Part shown: positions 7,120-13,849 of the stretch, piece by piece | Numbering within the stretch: position 1 is the stretch's first letter | Layout of the letters: each line of letters begins with the position of its first letter | Origin: Desulfobacteraceae bacterium UBA5852 | GTDB lineage: Bacteria; Desulfobacterota; Desulfobacteria; Desulfobacterales; UBA5852 | Direction: 5' to 3' | Length of the DNA: 17,057 bases | NCBI GenBank assembly: GCA_002432195.1 | Contig: DJGG01000116.1 | Span: 20,223 to 37,279, forward strand | Notes under the pieces: model-generated | Databases searched by the model: none | The model's input: only the letters and a program-made list of their open reading frames with translations | What the model was told of the DNA's origin: nothing | Program-made: the position numbers and the translations under genes

Positions 7120-9426
7120 CTATCCCACCGTCCGTCGACCCAGGCTTGCGGCGGCCACCAGCGCCTGGCCAAGGGCCAGGCCGCCGTCGTTGGTGGGCAC
7201 CAGGCGGTGGCTGAAAACCTCAAACCCCTCGGCGCGCAAGGCGCGGCCCAATCCCGTGAGCAGCAGACGGTTCTGGAAAGCGCCGCCGCTGAAAACCACG
7301 CGCCCCAGCCCCCGCTCCCGGCGAATCCGGAGGCAGATGGCCGCGAAGCCGGCCACGAGGGTGGCATGGAAACGATCGGCGATGGCGGCCAGGGCAATCC
7401 CGGCCTCCAGGTCCGCAACCACCCCCCGGATGATCGGCCGGGTATCCAGGCGGTAAATGTCCTGCGGCGTCCACTGGAAGGCGTAAGGGGTGGACGGCGC
7501 CCCGGTCGCCAGCATCTCCAGTTCCATGGCGGCTTGGCCTTCAAAGGCCACCCGCGGGCACACCCCGGCGATGCCCGCCACGGCGTCGAAGAGCCGCCCG
7601 AGGCTGGAGGTCAAGGGGGCGTTGATGCGCTTGCGCACCATCTCCAACACCAGTGCCGCGCGCCCCGGCTCCACGGTGCGCAGCAGGGGCAGGGGGCGCT
7701 CCAGGCAGGTGTCGCCCAAGGCGGCCGCGAGATAGCTGACGGCCATGCGCCAGGGCTCCCGGACGGCGGCCGCGCTGCCCGGCATGGGAACGGCTGCCAG
7801 GGAGGCCACGCGTTCATAACCGCGGGCATCCGCCACCAGGATCTCCCCGCCCCACACGCTGCCGTCGTCGCCGTAGCCGGTGCCGTCGAAGGCCAGGCCG
7901 ATGACGGGGCCGTCGGCCAGGTGGTTTTCCGCCATGGCGCTCACGACGTGGGCGTGATGGTGCTGGACCTGGACCACGGGAAGCTCGGTCTGTTCCAGGG
8001 CATAACGGGTGCTGAGGTAATCCGGATGGCGATCGCAGGCGATCACCCGGGGGTGGATGTCCAGCAGGCGCTGGAGATGCGCGATGGTCATCCGGAAAAA
8101 ATCGTAGGTGGCCAGGTTTTCCAGATCGCCGATGTGCTGGCTCACGAAAGCCCGATCCTCCTTGGTGAGGCAGACGGTGTTCTTGAGCTCGGCCCCCAGG
8201 GCCAGAACGGAGGGCACAGGGGCCCGCAGGAAAACCGGCACCGGCACGTAGCCCCGGGAGCGCCGCAGGAAGCGGACCTGGCCATCGGCACGGGTGACCA
8301 GGGAGTCGTCACTGCGCAGGTAGATGTCGCGGTCGTGGACCAGGAAGCCGTCGGCAATGGCACCCAGGCGGGTCACGGCCTCCTGGTTGGCGATGGCGAT
8401 GGGTTCTTCGCTGAGGTTCCCGCTGGTCATCACCAGGGTGAGCTGTGCAGCGGCCGACAGCAGCAGGTGATGCACGGGGGTGTAAGGCAGCATGGCACCG
8501 AAAAATCGGTTGTCGGGGGCCACCGAGGGTGCCAGGGGGTTGGGTTCGCGCTTGGGCAGCAGCACGATGGGCCGCTGGGGGCAGGTCAGAAGGACGGCAT
8601 CTTCCGGGCAGATGCGGGCAAAGGCCCGGATGGCCTCCAGGCTCGCGGCCATCAGGGCCAGAGGCTTCTCGTCCCGCCGCTTGCGCCGGCGCAGACGGCG
8701 CACGGCCTCCTCGTTTGCGGCGTCCACAGCGAGGTGGAACCCACCCAGGCCCTTGACGGCCAGGATGCGGCCCGCAGACAGCCACTGGGCGGCCTGATGG
8801 ATGGGATCCGCCGCCTCCACGTCCCGGCCACGGTCGTCCCATAGGGCCATTCGCGGACCGCAGTCCCAGCAGGCATTGGGTTGGGCATGAAAGCGCCGGT
8901 TGCCCGGGTCGTCATATTCGGACTGGCACCGGTCGCACATGCGAAACGCCCGCATGGAGGTGTGGGGACGGTCGTAGGGCACCTCGGCGATGATGGTGTA
9001 GCGCGGGCCGCAGTTGGTGCAATTGATGAAGGGGTAGCGGTGGCGGCGATCCGCGGGATCGAAAAGCTCTTCCAGGCACGCGGGGCAGGTGGCCACGTCC
9101 GGCGAGATGAGGGTGGTTTTTTCCCGGGCTCCCTGACTGGGCAGGATGGCAAAGTCCGGGAAGTGGGCCATGGCCGCCGTGTGGCTGGTAACCCCGGTGA
9201 CCAGGGCCAGCGGGGGCGCCTCGCGCGTCAGGTCGGCCTCGAAGCGGGCGATCTTCTCCGGCGGGCCCTCGACATGGATCAGTACCCCGTCGGCGGTATT
9301 GGCCACATGCCCCACCAGGCCCCGCGCCCGGGCCAGGGAATAGACGAAGGGGCGGAACCCGACGCCCTGTACGATCCCCTGAACCTGGATTTGGCGGGCG
9401 GTGCGGTCTGGTGTCATGCCAACCAC
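7120..9426 (-). CDS. hypF: Carbamoyltransferase HypF
   Basis: HypF (768 residues) turns carbamoyl phosphate into carbamoyl-adenylate and passes the carbamoyl group to HypE, the first step of cyanide ligand synthesis. Domains in order: acylphosphatase with V-Q-G-V-G-F-R-P-F near residues 18-27, two zinc-finger pairs (C-P-A-C with C-T-N-C, and C-D-R-C with C-W-D-C) at about 113-190, a YrdC-like domain at about 205-390, and a Kae1-like carbamoyltransferase domain with H-H-H-A-H near 480 and the G-G-A-F-Q-N-R motif near the end. GTG 9426 is preferred because GAGGG stands seven bases before it; ATG 9417 in the same frame would remove three residues. Length is typical. It lies 54 bases after hypC. 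Confidence 0.97.
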   Translation of the reverse strand: MVGMTPDRTARQIQVQGIVQGVGFRPFVYSLARARGLVGHVANTADGVLIHVEGPPEKIARFEADLTREAPPLALVTGVTSHTAAMAHFPDFAILPSQGAREKTTLISPDVATCPACLEELFDPADRRHRYPFINCTNCGPRYTIIAEVPYDRPHTSMRAFRMCDRCQSEYDDPGNRRFHAQPNACWDCGPRMALWDDRGRDVEAADPIHQAAQWLSAGRILAVKGLGGFHLAVDAANEEAVRRLRRRKRRDEKPLALMAASLEAIRAFARICPEDAVLLTCPQRPIVLLPKREPNPLAPSVAPDNRFFGAMLPYTPVHHLLLSAAAQLTLVMTSGNLSEEPIAIANQEAVTRLGAIADGFLVHDRDIYLRSDDSLVTRADGQVRFLRRSRGYVPVPVFLRAPVPSVLALGAELKNTVCLTKEDRAFVSQHIGDLENLATYDFFRMTIAHLQRLLDIHPRVIACDRHPDYLSTRYALEQTELPVVQVQHHHAHVVSAMAENHLADGPVIGLAFDGTGYGDDGSVWGGEILVADARGYERVASLAAVPMPGSAAAVREPWRMAVSYLAAALGDTCLERPLPLLRTVEPGRAALVLEMVRKRINAPLTSSLGRLFDAVAGIAGVCPRVAFEGQAAMELEMLATGAPSTPYAFQWTPQDIYRLDTRPIIRGVVADLEAGIALAAIADRFHATLVAGFAAICLRIRRERGLGRVVFSGGAFQNRLLLTGLGRALRAEGFEVFSHRLVPTNDGGLALGQALVAAASLGRRTVG

Positions 9427-9480
9427 GACGATGCCCTCAAGGCGGCCGCGGAGGGTTTGCGCCTCACGCCGGCCCGTACC

Positions 9481-9723
9481 TCAAGCCTCACCATCGCCCT
9501 CGTCTTCCAACAGGCGGGCCGCCTCGCGCAGGCACTGCAAGGATTCCCGCGCGGTTTCCTCATCCAGCCGTTTGATGGCGAAGCCGGCGTGCACGATGAC
9601 CCAATCGCCGACTTGGGGATTTTCGATGAGCAGCAGACTCGCGGTGCGTTGCACGCCGGCGACGTCCACGACCCCCAAATCGCCGTCCACGGTCGTGATG
9701 CGGGATGGAATGGCCAAGCACAT
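9481..9723 (-). CDS. hypC: Hydrogenase assembly chaperone HypC
   Basis: HypC has 80 residues. It is a small chaperone that binds HypD while the iron centre is built and then delivers it to the large-subunit precursor. The N-terminal M-C-L-A-I-P motif is diagnostic, because Cys2 is the functional residue. The rest follows the OB-fold pattern with V-G-D-W-V-I-V-H-A-G-F-A-I. The start codon shares one base with the stop of the upstream endopeptidase gene (TGATG), which suggests translational coupling of chaperone and protease. The acidic C-terminal tail (L-L-E-D-E-G-D-G-E-A) is slightly longer than in the shortest HypC proteins. HybG-type paralogues look the same, so the partner is assigned from the adjacent hydrogenase genes. 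Confidence 0.96.
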   Translation of the reverse strand: MCLAIPSRITTVDGDLGVVDVAGVQRTASLLLIENPQVGDWVIVHAGFAIKRLDEETARESLQCLREAARLLEDEGDGEA

Positions 9724-10217
9724 CAGGGCACCTTCTTCCGGTAAGTGACCCCCAACAATGCCAGCTCCTGCAACACCCGGGTCACCATGGGGTCCACTTG
9801 GGCCTGGACCGTGGGCGTCAGGTCCACGCCATAGGATTCGATATCTTCCGGTTCCACCCCCAGGATGATGGTCTGGGGAACCTTGTCCAACGCCTGGCAG
9901 AGGGTCAGGGCTTCCAGCAGGTCCACCTGGTGAAGGGAATTTTTCGCCAGGATGCGTTTGGGGATGGCATCCCCGGCCAGGCGGTGAAAAGTTCCGGGGG
10001 GCTGGCGGTTGCGCACGGCATCCACCACGATCAGATGATCCGCCGAGGCGATGGTGCCCATCAGGTGGATGCCCAACACCCCGCCGTCGACCAGCGATAC
10101 GTTGTCGGGAAACGCGTAGGTCTGCTCCAGGCGTTCCACAACGCGCACGCCGAAGCCTTCATCGGTCAGCAGGATATTGCCGACCCCTAACACCATCACA
10201 TGTTCGGATGTGGCCAT
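9723..10217 (-). CDS. Hydrogenase maturation endopeptidase (peptidase M52, HyaD/HybD type)
   Basis: This protease (164 residues) removes the C-terminal tail of the hydrogenase large subunit once nickel is in place. The opening V-L-G-V-G-N-x-L-x-x-D-E-G-x-G motif contains E20. D66 in L-I-V-V-D-A and H96 in the K-N-S-L-H-Q-V segment complete the three nickel-sensing ligands known from HybD. ATG 10217 has AAAGG close upstream; a TTG four codons earlier (10229) is a less likely start. The substrate is presumably the large subunit encoded upstream, whose predicted cut after H533 would release 15 residues. The gene is separated from it by 285 bases that contain a strong inverted repeat. Symbols in use differ by organism (hynC, hysD, hupD), so none is assigned. 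Confidence 0.93.
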   Translation of the reverse strand: MATSEHVMVLGVGNILLTDEGFGVRVVERLEQTYAFPDNVSLVDGGVLGIHLMGTIASADHLIVVDAVRNRQPPGTFHRLAGDAIPKRILAKNSLHQVDLLEALTLCQALDKVPQTIILGVEPEDIESYGVDLTPTVQAQVDPMVTRVLQELALLGVTYRKKVP

Positions 10218-10457
10218 GGCACCTTTCAATTGGTTCCCGAACCGATTCGCTCCAGGGCGGAACGCAGCGAAAGCTAATTAGCACCGAAAGGGCCATGGCG
10301 CAAGGCAGGCCTGTGAGCGCAGATGGGCTGCCCGACGGCCTTCCGAAGACAGGCCGGCATGGAGGCGGTGCGGTCCTGCGCGGTATTCCGGGCGACGGCG
10401 GGCATACCTTCGGGGCGGGAAACCGACGGGTCACCGGCGAAGACGCCGCTGGGGGAA

Positions 10458-10490
10458 GGGTATCCGGCCCTTGAAAGCGGCCGGATACCC
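10458..10490. repeat. Perfect 12-bp inverted repeat downstream of the hydrogenase large subunit
   Basis: The arms GGGTATCCGGCC (10458-10469) and GGCCGGATACCC (10479-10490) are perfectly complementary around a nine-base loop. The hairpin begins 12 bases after the large-subunit stop. On the minus-strand RNA it is followed by UUCCCCC, not a uridine run, so a classical intrinsic terminator is not convincing. It could protect the 3' end of a processed small-large subunit mRNA, or partly attenuate transcription into the maturation genes. The remaining bases of this 285-base gap (10218-10457) show no convincing gene. Confidence 0.65.
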
Positions 10491-10502
10491 CCAATGACCG
10501 GG

Positions 10503-12149
10503 TCAGGTCACTCTGATTTTGTAAACCTCGTTGGTCTGCGGATCGATGACGTGCACCGCGCAGGCGATGCAGGGGTCGAAGGAATGCACGGTCCGCAGGA
10601 TTTCCAGGGGCTTCTTGGGATCGGCGATGGGCGTGCCGATGAGCGCCTCTTCCACCGGGCTTTTTTTGCCCTGGGCGCAACGGGGGCCCAGGTTCCAGGT
10701 GGAGGGTACCACGTACTGGTAGTTCTCGATCTTCTTGTCCTTGATCTTGATCCAGTGACCCAGGGCGCCGCGCGGAACGTCGTTGAGCCCCATGCCCATG
10801 CCTTCGTCGGGCAGCTCGCTGGGCTCGTAAGTGGCCGTATCGCCGCCCTTGAGGTTCTCGATCAATTCCATCATCCAGCCCTGAACCTTTTCACCGACGG
10901 CAACGGTTTCCAGGCCGCGCGCCGCGGTGCGGCCCAGGGTGGAGAAGAGCGCCGCAACCGGGATGTCCAGCTTTTTCAGGGTGTCGTTGACCAGCGGGGC
11001 AATGTCCTTGTGGCCGTAGCCATAGGCCACCAGCACCCGGGCCAGCGGTCCCACCTCGCAGGGCTCGCCGTTGTAGCGCGGGGCTTTCATCCATGAGTAC
11101 TTGTCGCCCGTGCGGTACTTGACGTCTTCCTGCAAGGGTTTGGTTTCGCCCTCGTAGGGGTGCTTCGGCGAGCCGGCCTCGTACCAGGCGCGGGCCACGT
11201 CCTCGGTCACCTTCGTGGGATCGGCCATCTTCACCCCGGCCACATCCCGGTTCATCACGACGCCCCGGGGCATGTAGAGACTTTCGGGCTCTTTTTCGCT
11301 TTCCGGGAAATCCCCCCAGGCCAGGAAGTTGCTGCAGCCGCCGATGGCCCCCCAGTCCTTGTAGAAGGAAGCCACGGCCAGCAGGTCGGGAATGTAGACC
11401 CCCTTGATGAAATCCTGGGTTTCTTTGGTGATGTAAAGGAATTCCGCCAGACGGTCGGGGGTGAGGTCGGCGACGCAGGTCATGCCGCCCACCACCAGGG
11501 ACTGGGGATGGGGGTTCTTGCCGCCGAAAATGGCGTGCATGCGTGCGGCCTTGGCCTGGAGGCGCAGGGCCTCGATGTAGTGGGAGGCGGCCATGAGGTT
11601 GGCCTCCGGCGGCAGCTTGTAGGCCGAATGTCCCCAATAAGCGTTGTTGAAGGGGCCCAGTTGGCCGCTGTCCACGAAGGTCTTGATGCGCTGCTGAACG
11701 TTCTTGAAATAGACGGTGCCGCCCCAGGGGGCGTTGCTCACATTGTCGGCCAGGGCCGCGGTCTTCTGGGGATCCGCCGACAGGGCGCTGACGATGTCCA
11801 CCCAATCCAGGGCGTGCAGGTGATAGAAATGCACGATGTGGTCGTGCTGGTATTGGGCCCCGTGGAGGAGGTTGCGGAGGAGTCGCGCGTTCTTGGGAAT
11901 TTTGACGCCCATCGCTTGTTCGGCTGCCCTCACCGAGGACAGTGCATGGATGTACGTTCAAACCCCGCAGGAGCGTTGCACAAAATGGTGTGCATCGCGC
12001 GGATCCCGCCCTTGCAGAATCATTTCGATGCCCCGGAACATCTGCCCGGAGCTCCAGGCATTCACAACCTTGCCGCCCTCCACCTCGACCTCGATGCGGA
12101 GGTGGCCTTCGATGCGCGTAATTGGATCCACCGTGATTCTTTGGCTCAT
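10503..12149 (-). CDS. hynA: [NiFe] hydrogenase large subunit with in-frame UGA (probable selenocysteine) in L1
   Basis: This is the catalytic large subunit of a periplasmic group 1 uptake hydrogenase (H2 to protons and electrons), 548 residues if the UGA is read through. The N terminus has the family's D-P-I-T-R-I-E-G-H-L-R-I-E-V. L1 reads R59-S-C61-G-V-[TGA, residue 64]-T-Y-I-H68, where every ordinary relative has cysteine at 64. The frame then stays open for 484 codons with family sequence throughout, including H-D-H-I-V-H-F-Y-H-L-H-A-L-D-W, and a complete L2 motif D-P-C527-I-A-C530-A-V-H533 with TGC codons. A 15-residue tail for the maturation protease follows. ATG 12149 has GGAAGGAGAG upstream. 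An in-frame ATG at 11933 could be mistaken for the start, but it would drop the whole L1 motif. A sequencing error or recent nonsense mutation remains possible. The symbol follows Desulfovibrio usage. Confidence 0.9.
11924..11960 (-). promoter_or_regulatory. In-frame UGA with putative bacterial SECIS hairpin
   Basis: The UGA occupies 11958-11960 on the minus strand. Fifteen bases later a stem begins: CUGUCCU (11936-11942) pairs with AGGGCAG (11924-11930), seven pairs including one G-U, closing a five-base loop CGGUG (11931-11935). The loop GG lies 24-25 nt after the UGA. Known bacterial SECIS elements have a short apical stem with guanines in or next to the loop about 16-37 nt after the UGA. 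A weaker lower stem, UCCAU with AUGGG, could extend it across an internal loop. The hairpin codes for L-S-S-V-R-A, which is natural hydrogenase sequence, so chance pairing is not excluded. Recoding would need SelB and tRNA-Sec from elsewhere in the genome. Confidence 0.6.
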
Positions 12150-12208
12150 ATTTGCTTCTCTCCTTCCTGAAGAGGTCGATTGGCGAATCGATGCTCAGGT
12201 GTCGCGGA

Positions 12209-13150
12209 TTAGAGTTCCTCGTAGAAGGGGGTCATTTTGTCCCAGAAGGCCGGCTCGCTGCAGCCGATACACGGGTGGCCGGCTTCCACCGGCCAGCTGG
12301 TACCGTCGTTGAACTTGGCCACGGGGCAGTTGTTGTAGGTCTCCGGTCCGCGGCAGCCCACCTTGTACAGGCAATAACCGAGCCGGGCCTCTTCGGAGCC
12401 GAACACTTCCACGAACTCATCGTTTTCGAAGTGGCCCCGCCGCGGGCACTGGTCGTGGATCGTCTTGCCGTAGGCGAAAAGGGGACGCCCCAGATCGTCG
12501 AGGGCCGGCAGTTTTCCCAGGAGCAGGTAGTTCACGATGGTGCCCACGAGGTTGATGGGGTTGGGCGGGCACCCCGGCAGGTTCAGGGTTTTGACCCCCA
12601 GGGCTTCCCCGACGCCCATATAGCCCCCCGGGTTGGGGGCCGCCGCCGGAACACCGCCGTAAGCCGCGCAGGCACCGATGGCAATGGTGGCGGCGGCATG
12701 GGGCACGACCTCCTTGGCGATCTGCAGAAAGGATTTGCCGGCCACGCGCCCATAGGCGCCGTTGAACTTGGTGGCCACCGCACCCTCCACCACGCAGATG
12801 AACTGCCCCTTGTAGGTTTCAACCGCGTTGTGCAGGTTTTCCTCGGCCTGATGGCCGGCGGCCGCCATGATGGTTTCATGGTATTCCACCGATAGGATCT
12901 CCAGCACCAGCTCGTCGATCCAGGGGTACATGGAGCGCAAGAGCGCTTCGGAGCAGCCCGTACACTCGCCCAGGTGCAGCCAGATGACGGCCGGGCGCTT
13001 GGTCGGGGCGGCAAACACCTCGGCCACCTTGGGCACAAACGACGAGGAGAGACCCATCGTGGCGGTCAGGGCGGTACAGAACTTCATGAATTCCCGCCTG
13101 GACACGCCCTTGGATTCCAGCCTGGCGTAAAACTCCCTTTCCTTTTCCAT
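12209..13150 (-). CDS. hynB: [NiFe] hydrogenase small subunit, Tat-exported
   Basis: This electron-transferring subunit (313 residues) carries three iron-sulfur clusters from the active site to the surface. A twin-arginine signal S-R18-R19-E-F-M-K is followed by a hydrophobic stretch and a likely cut near V-F-A-A48, so the folded dimer would be exported to the periplasm. Proximal ligands begin with C63 and C66 (G-E-C-T-G-C). Distal ligands are H232, C235, C260 and C266. Medial ligands are C275, C294 and C297, with P287 at the position that is proline in [3Fe-4S] enzymes such as D. gigas and cysteine in HysB of [NiFeSe] enzymes. There is no C-terminal membrane anchor. ATG 13150 has AAGGAGGT just upstream; the frame is open to 13324 without similarity. 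The large subunit follows after 59 bases. Confidence 0.96.
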   Translation of the reverse strand: MEKEREFYARLESKGVSRREFMKFCTALTATMGLSSSFVPKVAEVFAAPTKRPAVIWLHLGECTGCSEALLRSMYPWIDELVLEILSVEYHETIMAAAGHQAEENLHNAVETYKGQFICVVEGAVATKFNGAYGRVAGKSFLQIAKEVVPHAAATIAIGACAAYGGVPAAAPNPGGYMGVGEALGVKTLNLPGCPPNPINLVGTIVNYLLLGKLPALDDLGRPLFAYGKTIHDQCPRRGHFENDEFVEVFGSEEARLGYCLYKVGCRGPETYNNCPVAKFNDGTSWPVEAGHPCIGCSEPAFWDKMTPFYEEL

Positions 13151-13453
13151 CGGCACCTCCTTGATGCTGTTTAAGAAGCCTCTTGCCACTCCATCGATGT
13201 CAGGAGCGCATCGCGGAAGCCATGGCTTCATGGGATCCGACGCGTTGCCTGTGGTGCAATGGGACCCGGGGCCGCAACCGTTTTCGGCCGGCGGGATCGA
13301 GGCACGTGGCCAGATGGCCCGCAATCCAGTTCACTGCCGGAGCGTCGCGCATGGAGCCGCTCAAGGCACATCGCCCTCGTGCGTTTTGGTCCACTGGAAA
13401 ATTGGAGGATCTAACCGCTCGCCACAGCGGTAGAACACTGGAAAACGTAACGG

Positions 13454-13470
13454 TTGTAAAAAATAAACAA
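13454..13470. promoter_or_regulatory. AT-rich palindrome, possible operator
   Basis: Read on the minus strand the site is TTGTTTATTTTTTACAA, with ends TTGT and ACAA symmetric around a nine-base AT-only centre. It lies immediately downstream of the proposed promoter, where a repressor could act. TTGT-ACAA ends occur in sites of redox regulators such as Rex and some FNR/HcpR-family proteins, but the half-sites are incomplete and the spacing is one base off a standard Rex site. The regulator is therefore unknown. Confidence 0.25.
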
Positions 13471-13479
13471 CGTTCATAT

Positions 13480-13508
13480 CTGTTAGAGGAATGTCCTGGG
13501 CAAGTCAA
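13480..13508 (-). promoter_or_regulatory. Possible sigma-70-type promoter for the hydrogenase operon
   Basis: On the minus strand TTGACT (13503-13508) is followed after 17 bases by TAACAG (13480-13485), inside the only AT-rich patch of this leader. The -35 matches five of six consensus bases, but the -10 matches only three. If it is used, transcription would start near 13473 and leave a leader of more than 300 bases before the small-subunit ATG. No GG/GC pair with a good sigma-54 fit was found by eye. Confidence 0.3.
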
Positions 13509-13754
13509 CACCAAAGTCATACCGGACGGCAAGCCAACCGCCGAAGATGGCTATCGGCGATGAATCGCCCTCCTTCCGGCCGGAGCCGGTGCGCCAGGAA
13601 AAGAGGTTCCTTCCCGGAAAACCCGCGTGGAGAGGGCCGAAGGAAACCTGGGATGGTGGGCTTGGCGGCCCGGGGTCGGGAGGAAACGGGGGCGTGGAGA
13701 TTTGAACCGCCGCCAGCGATCAGCCGCGCCGCGTGGATGCTGGTCACCCTGCGC

Positions 13755-13825
13755 GGGCTCCGGGTGCGCCGGCGCATGGGGGGCGCGGCCACGCGCCCCC
13801 TTCCCGCCCGCGCAACCCGGAGCCC
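13755..13825. repeat. Nested GC-rich inverted repeats, possible transcription end
   Basis: Two perfect inverted repeats are nested. The outer arms are GGGCTCCGGGT (13755-13765) and ACCCGGAGCCC (13815-13825). They can be extended inwards by GCGC (13766-13769) pairing with GCGC (13810-13813) around one bulged base. The inner arms are GGGGGCGCG (13779-13787) and CGCGCCCCC (13792-13800), with a four-base loop. The structure lies just past the stop of the minus-strand acidic protein gene (13850), where it could block or end transcription or protect the 3' end. No uridine run follows on either strand. Confidence 0.55.
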
Positions 13826-13849
13826 AGGGAGGCGCGGGTGCGTGGGGCC

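Larger units (their letters stand above)
13151..13849. other. Gene-free stretch upstream of the hydrogenase genes
   Basis: About 700 bases without a convincing gene separate the small subunit from the next minus-strand gene. The open frames here lack family similarity, good ribosome-binding sites or consistent codon bias. The section nearest the small subunit (13151-13380) shows nothing clear. An AT-rich patch at about 13440-13500 contains a possible promoter and a short palindrome. The distal part (13750-13830) holds a very GC-rich nested inverted repeat. A long leader RNA for the hydrogenase operon is possible. Confidence 0.6.

Noticed and set aside
6853..8844. Long plus-strand open frame of 663 codons
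   Set aside because: It lies antisense to hypD and hypF, has low-complexity G/H/Q/A-rich translation typical of the reverse strand of GC-rich genes, and shows no family motifs.
10503..10505. Second possible recoded TGA at the end of the large subunit
   Set aside because: The tail already has the expected 15 residues after the cleavage histidine and ends like relatives, so this TGA is a normal stop.
11958..11960. Simple frameshift or pseudogene explanation for the large subunit
   Set aside because: The frame is identical on both sides of the TGA, no residue is gained or lost against the family, and all later motifs are intact. A single-base error is still possible and is kept as the alternative.
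13151..13324. N-terminal extension of the hydrogenase small subunit
   Set aside because: The frame is open, but AAGGAGGT directly before ATG 13150 and the Tat signal position fix the start there.
13695..13712. tRNA-like TTTGAACC segment suggesting a minus-strand tRNA
   Set aside because: The neighbouring bases cannot form a five-pair T stem, and no acceptor or anticodon arm could be found.
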